Positions 32,911-40,944 of a stretch of DNA of 54,303 nucleotides are shown piece by piece. The position numbers and the translations under genes are program-made. The notes beneath the pieces are model-generated. The model was not told the origin of the DNA. It worked only from the letters and a program-made list of their open reading frames with translations, and did no database searches. Origin of the DNA: an uncultured Eubacteriales bacterium (GTDB taxonomy: Bacteria; Bacillota; Clostridia; Tissierellales; Peptoniphilaceae); the NCBI GenBank assembly GCA_900539725.1, contig UQDI01000012.1, positions 1 through 54,303 of the forward strand, read 5' to 3'. Each line of letters opens with the position of its first letter. Within the stretch, counting starts at the first letter, position 1.

Positions 32911-34799
32911 TTGCGTTTATTTACTTCCATATATATAATGATGTTGTTTATGTCAGCTGGGGTAACGCCGCTGATTCTTGAGGCTTGGCCAAGGTTTGAC
33001 GGTCTAAACTTTTCGAGCTTTTCCTTGGCTTCGGTCTTTAGGCCCTTAACGAGGCTATAATCAAAGTCCTTCAAGGAGCGTTCTTCCATCTTTAAAAAGT
33101 TCTCTATCTCTTTATTTTGCTTCTTGATGTAGCCGTCGTACTTGACAATTGTCTCAAGCTCAAGTATTTCGTCCGGCTTATCTAGTGCGAGCTCCATAAA
33201 CTTAGCGAGATCAGCATAATGTATCTCTGGGCGGCGTAAGAGCTCCTCAAGTGTGACTGCTGTCTTTAGCGCTGTCGTTCCAAGGCTTTCAAGGTAGGCA
33301 TTTGTCTCTTCCTTGGGGCCAATGGACTTCGACTTCAATTTTTCAAGCTCACCCTCGATGCGTTCTTTTTTCGCAAGCATCCTATTATAACGTTCTTCGG
33401 ATGCGAGGCCTATCCTATAAGCATAGTCAGTGAGCCTCATATCAGCGTTGTCCTGACGCAAGCTTAATCTATATTCACAGCGGCTCGTCATCATACGATA
33501 CGGCTCGTTTGTGCCTTTCGTAACGAGGTCGTCGATCAAAACGCCGATGTAGCCCTCACTGCGCTTGATAATAAAGGAATCCTTGCCCTCAAGCTTTAGG
33601 TAGCAGTTGATGCCCGCCATAATGCCCTGTGCGGCTGCCTCTTCGTAGCCCGATGAACCATTGATTTGGCCCGCGAAAAATAAATTCTCATGCTTTTTGG
33701 ACTCAAGGCTAAGCTTTAGGGAAGTGGGGTCGATCGCGTCATACTCAATCGCGTAGGCGCTCCTCATAATCTCGGAGTGCTCAAGCCCCTCAATCATCCT
33801 ATACATCTCAACTTGCATCTCCTCAGGAAGCGCCGTCGAAACGCCTTGGATGTACATTTCATCAGTGTCTGTGCCCTCTGGTTCGATGAAAACTTGGTGC
33901 TGATCCTTATCCTTGAAACGAAGCACTTTATCCTCTATACTTGGGCAATAGCGTGGTCCTTCGCCAGTTATGTCGCCAAGCGTCCGCGCCGAGCGATCCA
34001 TGTGCGCCAAAATATATTCGTGCATTGGCTTAGTAGTGTATGTTAGGTAGCAAACCTCCTGATCTTTGCGAATGGCGTCCGCCTCATTCATAAATGAGAA
34101 GGGAACTATGGTCTTGTCGCCCTCTTGTACAGCCATCTTTGACGTGTCAATGCTGCGCCTATGGACTCTGGCTGGTGTACCCGTCTTCATCCTGCGTAAA
34201 TCAATGCCATTTTCATTTAACGATGCCGATAGATAGCGAGCAGGGAAGCGGCCATCGGGGCCCGACTCGTAATTTAGCTCGCCCTCAAATATTCTTCCTT
34301 TAAGGTAGGTGCCAGTCGCCAAAATGACTGCCTTTGCCTCAAGTACGGCGCCTGTAGTCATGCGGACGCCAGTGGCTCTGCCATTATCATCAAAAATGAC
34401 TTCGTCCACTTCGCCTTGGATAATGGTAAGGTTTGGCTCATTTTCAAGTGTCTTCTTCATCTCGCGGTGGTAGGCCTGCTTATCGGCCTGAACGCGCAAA
34501 GAGTGCACAGCTGGGCCTTTTGAGGTATTCAGCATACGCGACTGAATGTAGGTTTTGTCGATGTTTTTCGCCATCTCGCCGCCAAGTGCGTCGACCTCAC
34601 GAACGAGGTGACCCTTGCCAGTGCCGCCAATGTTAGGATTGCAGCTCATCGCAGCGATTGCGTCGAGGCTGATGGTGATGACGGCAGTTTTCTTACCAAG
34701 GCGGGCAAGTGCTAGAGCCGCCTCGCAGCCAGCGTGTCCAGCGCCGACTACGACTGCATCAAACGTGCCTCTTATATATGTTTTTTCTCTTCTTTGCAT
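32907..34799 (-). CDS. mnmG: tRNA uridine-34 carboxymethylaminomethyl enzyme MnmG (GidA)
   Basis: A 630-residue FAD protein that with MnmE installs cmnm5U34 in tRNA. The dinucleotide-binding motif VVGAGHAGCEAALALARLG is at about residues 16-34, followed by the family signature CNPNIGGTGKGHLVREVDALGG and, at about 270, GPRYCPSIEDK, whose cysteine is conserved. The C-terminal helical domain (VKYDGYIKKQNKEIENF) binds MnmE and tRNA. The ATG follows AAGGAAGTGA, 18 bp after mnmE. Confidence 0.97.
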   Translation of the reverse strand: MQRREKTYIRGTFDAVVVGAGHAGCEAALALARLGKKTAVITISLDAIAAMSCNPNIGGTGKGHLVREVDALGGEMAKNIDKTYIQSRMLNTSKGPAVHSLRVQADKQAYHREMKKTLENEPNLTIIQGEVDEVIFDDNGRATGVRMTTGAVLEAKAVILATGTYLKGRIFEGELNYESGPDGRFPARYLSASLNENGIDLRRMKTGTPARVHRRSIDTSKMAVQEGDKTIVPFSFMNEADAIRKDQEVCYLTYTTKPMHEYILAHMDRSARTLGDITGEGPRYCPSIEDKVLRFKDKDQHQVFIEPEGTDTDEMYIQGVSTALPEEMQVEMYRMIEGLEHSEIMRSAYAIEYDAIDPTSLKLSLESKKHENLFFAGQINGSSGYEEAAAQGIMAGINCYLKLEGKDSFIIKRSEGYIGVLIDDLVTKGTNEPYRMMTSRCEYRLSLRQDNADMRLTDYAYRIGLASEERYNRMLAKKERIEGELEKLKSKSIGPKEETNAYLESLGTTALKTAVTLEELLRRPEIHYADLAKFMELALDKPDEILELETIVKYDGYIKKQNKEIENFLKMEERSLKDFDYSLVKGLKTEAKEKLEKFRPSNLGQASRISGVTPADINNIIIYMEVNKRK

Positions 34800-34817
34800 A
34801 AAATCACTTCCTTTAGT

Positions 34818-36173
34818 CTATTTGCCGATGCAAAAGTTTTGGAATATCTTATCAAGTATCTCGCTGTCGAGCTTCTCGCCAAGTATTTCAAGAAGGCTAT
34901 CGAGAGCGGCTCTGATGTTGACTATGAGTAGATCGTAGACTTGTTTGTGCTCTGCATCATTTAGCGCCTCGCTTATGGCAGAGTGCGCCTTATTAAGTAG
35001 ATCCATCTCTCTGAGATTGGCGTAAACTAGGTCATCTTGCGAGATCTCTCCGCCTAAGAACATCTCCTTAATCATGTCCTTAAGCGCTTCGAAGCCTTCG
35101 CCAGTCTTTAGGCTCGTTAAAATGTATTTTGCATTTTGCTCGAAATGGTCTAAGTACTCGCCATTCTCACCCTCGTCTACCTTATTTAGTATATATATGT
35201 GTTTTTTATCTTGAACCATATTAATGATCTCTTTGTCGCCATCCGTAATAGGCTTTGAATAATCAAAAACTGCTAGAACGAGGTCAGCGTCTTTGATTGC
35301 CTTCTTGGATATGGCGACGCCCATGCGCTCAATCTCGTCCGAGGCCTCACGAATGCCGGCCGTGTCCATAAGTTTAAGGCTGATGCCCTCAAGGTCGATG
35401 TACTCAGTGATCATGTCCCTTGTAGTGCCCTCGATATTTGAGACGATGGCGGTTTCTTCGCGGGTAAATGTGTTTAGAAGCGAGGATTTACCTACGTTTG
35501 GTACGCCGACTATGGACGTTTTGATGCCGTCCTTGATAAGCGTCGATGTTGATGCGCGCCTAATGTGCTCTGCTAAGCTATTTTTAACGCTTTCCAAAGT
35601 ATTTGTGATGCGCTCGTAGCTAATCTCTTCTATGTCTTCTTCTGGATAGTCGATGGCTACCTCGATATTTGCAATGAGCATCTTAAGGCTATCTGCAAGG
35701 CCATTAATAAAGTCACGAACTAATCCATCAAAAGCTTTTAAAGACAGATTGTAGCTCATGTCCGTCTTGGCGTTGATCATGTCAGCAACAGCCTCAGCCT
35801 GTGTGATGTCGATTCTGCCGCCAATAAAGGCCTTCTTCGTAAATTCGCCGCGCTCAGCAAGTTCCGCGCCATTTTTCAAAAGTAGATTAAGTATCCTTCT
35901 TTGACTAATTACACTGCCGTGCGAATAAATTTCGACCATGTCCTCTGTAGTGTAGGTATTTGGCGCCTTCATAAAGCATATCAAGACTTCGTCGACAAAG
36001 TCATCCCCGTCGTAGATCCTGCCGAAGTACATGTATTTATTTTTAAAATCATCTTTGCCGCTTGCCGAGCGAAAAATTTTCTTCGCAATAGCAAAACAAT
36101 TTGCCCCGCTCATCCTGATGATGGCGATGGCGCCCGGCTGCATAGCAGTTGATATTGCACAAATCGTTCTCAT
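34818..36173 (-). CDS. mnmE: tRNA modification GTPase MnmE (TrmE)
   Basis: A 451-residue protein. The N-terminal folate-binding domain (MRTICAISTAMQPGAIAIIRMSG) is followed by a helical domain with an inserted G domain: GVPNVGKSSLLN (G1, about residue 219), GTTRD (G2), DTAG (G3) and NKVD (G4). It ends with the invariant FCIGK cysteine motif. AAAGGAG precedes the ATG. Separated from jag by a terminator and a 36-bp tandem repeat, so it probably has its own promoter. Confidence 0.97.
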   Translation of the reverse strand: MRTICAISTAMQPGAIAIIRMSGANCFAIAKKIFRSASGKDDFKNKYMYFGRIYDGDDFVDEVLICFMKAPNTYTTEDMVEIYSHGSVISQRRILNLLLKNGAELAERGEFTKKAFIGGRIDITQAEAVADMINAKTDMSYNLSLKAFDGLVRDFINGLADSLKMLIANIEVAIDYPEEDIEEISYERITNTLESVKNSLAEHIRRASTSTLIKDGIKTSIVGVPNVGKSSLLNTFTREETAIVSNIEGTTRDMITEYIDLEGISLKLMDTAGIREASDEIERMGVAISKKAIKDADLVLAVFDYSKPITDGDKEIINMVQDKKHIYILNKVDEGENGEYLDHFEQNAKYILTSLKTGEGFEALKDMIKEMFLGGEISQDDLVYANLREMDLLNKAHSAISEALNDAEHKQVYDLLIVNIRAALDSLLEILGEKLDSEILDKIFQNFCIGK

Positions 36174-36485
36174 TTCTTCTCCTTTGTATACTATTTTCCT
36201 TTATATATATGTATTTTCAATTAGGCTAGCATCTTTGCTATGTCAAGTAAAATCAATATCTCTAGCATTTTTACCTTCTTTAGTAAAATCACTTTCTCCA
36301 TCAATTTTGCCCTCTCTAGTAAAATCACTTTCTCCATCAATTTTACCTTCTCTAGTAAAATAACTTTCTTAAGCAATTTCACTTACCATAGCATTTTCAG
36401 TTATCGTGGCAAGGCCATTCGCATAAGCATTTCCATTACCATAATCATAAAGATAAATAAAAAAGAGGCTATAAAAGCCTCCTAA
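36174..36485. repeat. mnmE-jag gap with four 36-bp tandem repeats
   Basis: Four units of exactly 36 bp at 36246, 36282, 36318 and 36354, each starting AGTAAAATCAC (or a close variant) and containing CCATCAATTTTACC. The middle two differ by one or two bases; the outer two are more diverged. A TTGACA (minus strand, 36241-36246) overlaps the array edge but has no good -10. The jag terminator lies at 36459-36481. Confidence 0.75.
36459..36481 (-). terminator. Terminator of the rpmH-to-jag operon
   Basis: GAGGC-TATAAAA-GCCTC followed by TTTTTTATTT on the minus strand, 4 bp beyond the jag stop. Confidence 0.75.
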
Positions 36486-37229
36486 TTACTTCGCTATGAT
36501 ACAAACTCTTCTGTGAGGCTCGTTGCCCTCAGAAAATGTTTTTACGCCTTCAATACCTGCTAAGGTTTCGTGAACGATACGTCTGTCATAGCTAGTCATG
36601 TACTCTAATGAAACCTTAGTACCATACTTTCTAGCCCTTTCACAACCTTGTATAGCAAGCTCTCTAACTTTCTCTTGTCTTTTCTTTCTGTAGTCGCCTA
36701 CGTCGATGTAAAGCCTCTTAAACTCAGCAAGCGACTTGTTTAGCTGAATTTGCGCTATCGTGTTCAAAGAGTCCAAAACCGCACCCTTCTTACCGATTAA
36801 TTTCGACGTGTCTTCAGATGAGTCCCCATCGATCAAAACCTTGATCATATCGTCAGACTCATCAATCTTGTACGAAGCCTTTACCTCAAATAGCCTAAAG
36901 AACTCGTCCAAGAAATTTTTCAATATACTTATATGCTCTTCATCATTAGCATTAGCATTTTCATTTTCATGGTCATGGTCATGGTCTTCGTGTTCTTCAT
37001 GATTATGGTGGTGTTCATGTCCATGTTCATGGTCCTCGCAGCCGCAGTGACATTCCGCTACCTCTTCATAAGTAACCTCAATCACAGCGTCCTTCGCGCC
37101 GATACCTAAAAAACCTTTACTATCTTCATTTATTACATCAACAGTGAAGGCGTCTCTACTCATGCCAAGTTCAGTCTCTGCCTTGATTATAGCGTCTTCA
37201 ATAGTCTTCGCTTCAAATCTACTTTTCAC
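36486..37229 (-). CDS. jag: RNA-binding protein Jag/KhpB with histidine-rich insert
   Basis: A 247-residue protein. The Jag-N domain (about residues 1-52, SRFEAKTIEDAIIKAETELGMSRDAF) is followed by a His/Asp/Glu-rich linker (about 57-100: repeated HEHGHEHHHNHEEHEDHDHDH with a CHCGC), a KH domain (about 105-180, LIGKKGAVLDSLNTIAQ) and R3H (about 185-247, YDRRIVHETLAGIEGVKTFSEGNEPHRRV). The start is GTG behind GAGGAGG, overlapping yidC by 11 bp. Family members bind RNA and influence cell division and envelope synthesis. The histidine-rich stretch is unusual and may bind Zn or Ni (inference). Confidence 0.92.
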   Translation of the reverse strand: MKSRFEAKTIEDAIIKAETELGMSRDAFTVDVINEDSKGFLGIGAKDAVIEVTYEEVAECHCGCEDHEHGHEHHHNHEEHEDHDHDHENENANANDEEHISILKNFLDEFFRLFEVKASYKIDESDDMIKVLIDGDSSEDTSKLIGKKGAVLDSLNTIAQIQLNKSLAEFKRLYIDVGDYRKKRQEKVRELAIQGCERARKYGTKVSLEYMTSYDRRIVHETLAGIEGVKTFSEGNEPHRRVCIIAK

Positions 37230-37926
37230 TTACAATTACCTCCTCTTTCTTAATGATCCTATTTTGTACAAATTGCTGAATAGCAGCAAATAGGCTTGAT
37301 ACAGCCCAGTACAAAGCTAGGCCAGCTGGATATTTAACTGTAAAGAAAAATGTCATTAACGGCATAAAATACTGCATCATATTCATCGACTTCGCTTGCT
37401 GCTGGTCAGTCATACCGACCTTTGGCGTAGTAACACTCATTAGAAGCGTTACAAGCGTTGCAATTAAAGGAAGTCCGTACCAATATGGGTCAGCCACCGA
37501 TAAATCCTTAATCCAGAAAAATGTTTTTGACATAGCAGCATATTTTGCTTCGCCGAATGCGTTGATAGCTGGATTTTGGCACACTTGGAAGAAGGCAATC
37601 AAGATAGGGAACTGAACAAGTAGTGGTAGGCAGCCGCCAGTTATTGACGCGCCCTCTTGTCTGTAAAGCTCCATAACCTTTTGAGAGGCAATCTGTTGAT
37701 CGTAGCCGTACTTCTCTTGAATTTCCTTAACCTTAGGCTGTAAGTCCGCAGTCTTCTTCATCTTCTTAGTAGAAGAAATTTGAAGTGGCAAAACCAATAA
37801 TTTCACGATAATAGTCGAGATAATGATAGTCATTGCCAAAAACGAGAAGTTTGCAGGCTCAGCGCCCATGCTAGCAAGCTGATCATATATGAAATTAAAA
37901 AGGTAACCTAAAATTTTACCTAACAT
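37219..37926 (-). CDS. yidC: Membrane protein insertase YidC/SpoIIIJ
   Basis: A 235-residue Oxa1/YidC core with about five membrane segments: FLAMTIIISTIIVKLLVLPLQI (about 29-50), GGCLPLLVQFPILIAFFQV (about 98-116), the YGLPLIATLVTLLMSV segment, and a C-terminal pair (PLMTFFFTVKYPAGLALYWAVSSLFAAIQQ). The conserved hydrophilic-groove arginine is replaced by lysine (IVKLLVLP), common in Gram-positives. No lipobox. GGAGG precedes the ATG. Inserts membrane proteins alone or with SecYEG. Confidence 0.95.
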   Translation of the reverse strand: MLGKILGYLFNFIYDQLASMGAEPANFSFLAMTIIISTIIVKLLVLPLQISSTKKMKKTADLQPKVKEIQEKYGYDQQIASQKVMELYRQEGASITGGCLPLLVQFPILIAFFQVCQNPAINAFGEAKYAAMSKTFFWIKDLSVADPYWYGLPLIATLVTLLMSVTTPKVGMTDQQQAKSMNMMQYFMPLMTFFFTVKYPAGLALYWAVSSLFAAIQQFVQNRIIKKEEVIVSEK

Positions 37927-37964
37927 ATAAATCCTCCTTACGATAAATAAAGCCTAAAGGAAAA

Positions 37965-38180
37965 CTATACAAGCGGGTCATAGCCGCCCTTTGACCATGG
38001 ATTGCAGCGAAGCACACGCTTCACAGATAAATACAAGCCTTTGAAAAAACCATATTTCTCAAAAGCTTGGGTAGCATACTCAGAGCAAGTTGGCGTGAAA
38101 ATACAGCTGGGCCTCTTGTGAAAAATCTTATGTGCCACAAAGCGGTAAAACTTCACCACCATAACCATAATCCTACTCAT
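37965..38180 (-). CDS. yidD: Membrane protein insertion efficiency factor YidD
   Basis: A 71-residue protein. Family signature CIFTPTCSEYATQAFEKYGFFKG with three conserved cysteines and ...RCNPWSKGGYDPL at the end. Short amphipathic membrane-associated protein aiding YidC. Overlaps rnpA by 8 bp; AAAGGAT precedes the ATG. Confidence 0.96.
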   Translation of the reverse strand: MSRIMVMVVKFYRFVAHKIFHKRPSCIFTPTCSEYATQAFEKYGFFKGLYLSVKRVLRCNPWSKGGYDPLV

Positions 38181-38523
38181 AAGCTTTATCCTTTAAAACA
38201 TTTATTTTTCTTAACAAAGAAAGAAATCTTTTTCGAATCTTGTAGAAATCGTAGTCAATAACCGTAGGCTTAACCGAAATCACAATGTCATAAGGCTTAT
38301 CAAAATCCCCTGCGTGCGCCTCGATGATGGCCTTGAGCCTTCTCTTTAGTAAATTCCTCTTATTCGCCTTGCCGTACTTTTTACTAATAGCAAAACAAAA
38401 CCTAGGGTGATCTAGGTTATTATAGCGGTAATATACCGTAAAAGACTCGTTAAAGGCCTTCTTCTTCGACAAGAAAACCCTGTTAATATCTACTTTCTTT
38501 CTTAAACTCAAATACCTTTGCAT
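38173..38523 (-). CDS. rnpA: Ribonuclease P protein component
   Basis: A 116-residue basic protein with the RnpA core FAISKKYGKANKRNLLKRRLKAII (about residues 43-66), equivalent to the RNR motif helix, and a C-terminal DIVISVKPT strand. Binds RNase P RNA for 5' tRNA maturation. It begins 3 bp after rpmH, with little Shine-Dalgarno of its own, suggesting coupling to rpmH. Confidence 0.95.
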   Translation of the reverse strand: MQRYLSLRKKVDINRVFLSKKKAFNESFTVYYRYNNLDHPRFCFAISKKYGKANKRNLLKRRLKAIIEAHAGDFDKPYDIVISVKPTVIDYDFYKIRKRFLSLLRKINVLKDKAYE

Positions 38524-38526
38524 AAA

Positions 38527-38661
38527 TTATGCAGTTAGTCTCTTTCTTCCTTTTAATCTTCTTCTCTTTAAGACATTTCTACCAGACTTAGTTGACATTC
38601 TCTTTCTGAAACCATGTTCAACTTTTCTTTGTCTTTTCTTAGGTTGATAAGTTCTCTTCAT
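38527..38661 (-). CDS. rpmH: 50S ribosomal protein L34
   Basis: A 44-residue protein: MKRTYQPKKRQRKVEHGFRK, then RMSTKSGRNVLKRRRLKGRKRLTA, the nearly invariant L34 sequence. AGGAGG precedes the ATG, and a perfect consensus promoter lies 39 bp upstream. First gene of rpmH-rnpA-yidD-yidC-jag. Confidence 0.98.
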   Translation of the reverse strand: MKRTYQPKKRQRKVEHGFRKRMSTKSGRNVLKRRRLKGRKRLTA

Positions 38662-38699
38662 TTATATACACCTCCTATAGTACATAAACTCCTATAGTA

Positions 38700-38728
38700 A
38701 TTATAATTAATTAAGAGGCCTTTGTCAA
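38700..38728 (-). promoter_or_regulatory. rpmH operon promoter
   Basis: On the minus strand TTGACA (38723-38728), 17 bp, TATAAT (38700-38705): full consensus, as expected for a ribosomal protein operon. Confidence 0.9.
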
Positions 38729-38789
38729 GAGAAAATTATGAAAATATTAATATAATAGATAAATTATGCGAATGGCCGGGCCATTTCAT

Positions 38790-38818
38790 AAAAAAAAGAA
38801 GCCTTAAAAAAGACTTCT
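38790..38818 (-). terminator. Terminator of the 73-residue membrane protein gene
   Basis: AGAAGCC / GACTTCT hairpin (with a mismatch), followed on the minus strand by TTTTTTT. Next to it is the perfect palindrome AATGGCC-G-GGCCATT (38771-38785). Confidence 0.65.
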
Positions 38819-38829
38819 ATGTAAAAGAA

Positions 38830-39051
38830 CTATTGTTGTGACACCTTATAAATAGCGTCGAAAACTTGACTCATTGTGAATATACTCATAAGTAGAGCAG
38901 CGCCTCTACAGATGATTAGAGCGTCTGGATAAGTTTCAACACCAGGGATTTTAAAAGCAGCCGGCTTCAAATATAATAAAAAGAAAGTCCCAGCCACGAT
39001 GATCTTTAGTATAAAGTAATCCAAAAACGTCATCTTCTTCTTGTTGTTCAT
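38830..39051 (-). CDS. Unknown small membrane protein
   Basis: A 73-residue protein with two hydrophobic segments: FLDYFILKIIVAGTFFLLYL (about 9-28) and ALIICRGAALLMSIFTMSQ (about 44-62). AAAGGAGG precedes the ATG. No family recognised. Its promoter is a near-copy of the one before the DUF4143 ATPase gene upstream, so the two genes are probably co-regulated although separated by a gene-free interval. Confidence 0.75.
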   Translation of the reverse strand: MNNKKKMTFLDYFILKIIVAGTFFLLYLKPAAFKIPGVETYPDALIICRGAALLMSIFTMSQVFDAIYKVSQQ

Positions 39052-39440
39052 GATAAACCTCCTTTGATTATAACTTTATTATAACACAGCAGGGGAAGTA
39101 GTTCAAGATGATTTTAGTGGGGATAATGCTTGGGCGCTTTTAGTTAATCCATTAATTTTAAAATTTGCAGAGGAATCAAGATGATTGAAGAACCTCGTCC
39201 ATAAATGGACGAGAACCTTTACGCTACGCTTTTGTGCAGAATTTTTTGGAGAGGCCGTAAGTTTAATCAAATCGACGTTCACTTCGTTCCGTCTCTTTGT
39301 AAACTCTGGCATAAATCATACATTACCAATCGAACTTCGCTTCGCTTGTTCTCTTGGTGTATGAAATTAACGTGTGCTAAATGCACTCCGCAGCGACAAA
39401 ATAATTCGAAACTAGCGAAAAGGCTTGATTCAATGCAAAT
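39052..39440. repeat. Gene-free interval: promoter, R1 and interrupted R3 modules
   Basis: Left: promoter of the 73-residue gene. Then an R1 module (39190-39229; here the stem is the perfect CTCGTCCAT/ATGGACGAG) and an R3 module split in two: GCAGAATTTTTTGGAG (39236-39251), about 119 bp of unrelated sequence, then GTGTGCTAAATGCACTCCGC onward (39372-39427), ending just past the ATPase stop codon. Confidence 0.65.
39078..39127 (-). promoter_or_regulatory. Promoter and upstream box of the 73-residue membrane protein gene
   Basis: On the minus strand TTGAAC (39101-39106), 17 bp, TATAAT (39078-39083). Directly upstream is ATTATCCCCACTA (39115-39127), the same box as before the ATPase gene. Confidence 0.75.
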
Positions 39441-40778
39441 TTATATTTCATCCAAAAACTGAGTGTAATACACCGGCAAATACACTATATCTCCCTCTTT
39501 AAGATAATCTTTTGTGTATATAACAAAACTTTTTCCTATCCTTGACCTATATTTGTCGATAAACACATCCAAGGATTTATGCGCCTTGTAGCCTGATGAC
39601 TTCACTTCTATAGGGTAGATTTTATTGCCGCTTGAGATAAGAAAGTCAAGTTCATAAGTCTTTTTAATATCTTCATCATAGCAAGTATTGAAGTAAAGAT
39701 CGTAGCCTAAGGCTCTAAGCGCTGTTGCCACAGCATTTTCATAAAGCATGCCAAGATTAACCTCTGATTTATTAGAGAGCAATTTTTTATATATTTCATT
39801 CTTTGTAAATGGCTTATCCATAAACATTAGCGTAACAAAGAGGCCAGTATCTGAAAGATAGAGCTTGAATTTGTTTATATCTTTAGTCAAGGCAAGCGAG
39901 GCGCCTGGATCGGTGCTGTTGTATGAGGCTAGTACCGTTTTTGACTCAATAAGCTCTCTGATCTCGTCTTGAACCGTGCTTGGCCTTTCATTTTTCAAAA
40001 CTGATGAAATCTTATATGAGCTTGTGTGCCTTGATAATTCTGACGGGATGTTTCTATATAGATCAGATGTAAAGCCTCTCATGTCAAGTTTGTAAAAATC
40101 ATCTAGGTACAAAGTAATTATATTTCTCTTCACCATGTCAACTTCTTCAAGATTATTGCTCTCAATGTATTTAGCAACAGCTTGAGGCATGCCTCCAACA
40201 AGCATATAAAGCCTAAATTTTAGAAGCATCTTGCGGCTTGCAGCTTCACCTAGACTAGTGCCATTCAAAAAGCACTCCCTTAAAATGTCGTTGCTAGCCG
40301 TATCACCCGTAGCCCACAAAAATTCTTCAAAGTCCATAGGATACATGCTTAGCTTTTCTTCCTCACTCGGTATTAGGATGTTCTCAACATTCTTCCTGAT
40401 AGAAATAAGCGAGCCAGTCTCGATATAATCGTATTTACCGTCTTCAACTAATAGTTTTATAGCTTGTCTAGCCTTTGGACAAAATTGCACTTCGTCAAAT
40501 ATAATTAAAGATTTTCTCTCAATAAGCTTAGTATTGAACAATAGTTGGAGCTGCATGAATAAATAGTCAGTGCTACTTAAGTCCTCAAATAAATCTTTCA
40601 AATCTTTACCAGCTCTTGAAAAATCTATAAGGATATAGCTGTCATATTCATTCTTTGCAAATTCTTCGACTATAGTTGATTTTCCGATACGTCTTGCACC
40701 CTCAATAAGTAGAGCAGTGCTGCCTTTGGACCTTCTTTTCCACTCAAGCATCTTAGCATAAATTTTTCTTTTAAACAT
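39441..40778 (-). CDS. AAA-family ATPase with DUF4143 C-terminal domain
   Basis: A 445-residue protein. Walker A GARRIGKST at about residue 27, Walker B LIIFDEVQF at about 91, an arginine-containing sensor strand (YDYIETGSLISI), then a winged-helix-like middle and a C-terminal DUF4143/restriction-endonuclease-like domain (YDLYFNTCYDEDIKKTYELDFLIS..NKIYPIEVKSS; D, E and K in PD-ExK spacing). This large family is abundant in anaerobes; its function is unsettled. GAGGTG precedes the ATG and overlaps the first of four 33-bp repeats in its leader and promoter. Confidence 0.88.
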   Translation of the reverse strand: MFKRKIYAKMLEWKRRSKGSTALLIEGARRIGKSTIVEEFAKNEYDSYILIDFSRAGKDLKDLFEDLSSTDYLFMQLQLLFNTKLIERKSLIIFDEVQFCPKARQAIKLLVEDGKYDYIETGSLISIRKNVENILIPSEEEKLSMYPMDFEEFLWATGDTASNDILRECFLNGTSLGEAASRKMLLKFRLYMLVGGMPQAVAKYIESNNLEEVDMVKRNIITLYLDDFYKLDMRGFTSDLYRNIPSELSRHTSSYKISSVLKNERPSTVQDEIRELIESKTVLASYNSTDPGASLALTKDINKFKLYLSDTGLFVTLMFMDKPFTKNEIYKKLLSNKSEVNLGMLYENAVATALRALGYDLYFNTCYDEDIKKTYELDFLISSGNKIYPIEVKSSGYKAHKSLDVFIDKYRSRIGKSFVIYTKDYLKEGDIVYLPVYYTQFLDEI

Positions 40779-40789
40779 AGTTTCACCTC

Positions 40790-40901
40790 AAACCCGACAA
40801 TTGTTTTTTGCGTTTTTACCACAAACCCGACAATTCTTTTTCGTACTTTTTCTGCAAACCCGACAATTGTTTTTCTTAATTATACCACAAACCCGACAAT
40901 T
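40790..40901. repeat. Four 33-bp-spaced direct repeats in the ATPase leader and promoter
   Basis: AAACCCGACAATT occurs at 40790, 40823, 40856 and 40889, spaced exactly 33 bp apart, with unrelated A/T-rich filler between. On the minus strand copy 4 lies in the -35/-10 spacer, copies 3 and 2 in the 5' UTR, and copy 1 next to the GAGGTG ribosome-binding site. This is the layout of an operator array or an RNA-level control element. Confidence 0.8.
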
Positions 40902-40944
40902 GTTCAAGAAATTTTAGCGGGGATTATAGTTTAGCGGGGATAAT
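40879..40944 (-). promoter_or_regulatory. Promoter and tandem upstream boxes of the ATPase gene
   Basis: On the minus strand TTGAAC (40902-40907), 17 bp, TATAAT (40879-40884). Upstream are two boxes ATAATCCCCGCTA (40915-40927) and ATTATCCCCGCTA (40932-40944), 17 bp apart. The first box starts 8 bp from the -35, the same geometry as at 39115. Confidence 0.78.

Noticed and set aside
36246..36389. 36-bp tandem repeat as a CRISPR array
   Set aside because: The units are directly contiguous with no spacers, and no cas genes are in the window.
36240..36485. Plus-strand 81-residue ORF
   Set aside because: It is the 36-bp repeat read as a 12-residue repeat, with no ribosome-binding site, and opposes the jag terminator.
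40790..40901. 33-bp-spaced repeats as a mini-CRISPR
   Set aside because: The conserved part is 13-16 bp and the variable part about 17 bp, both too short, and the array lies inside a promoter and leader.
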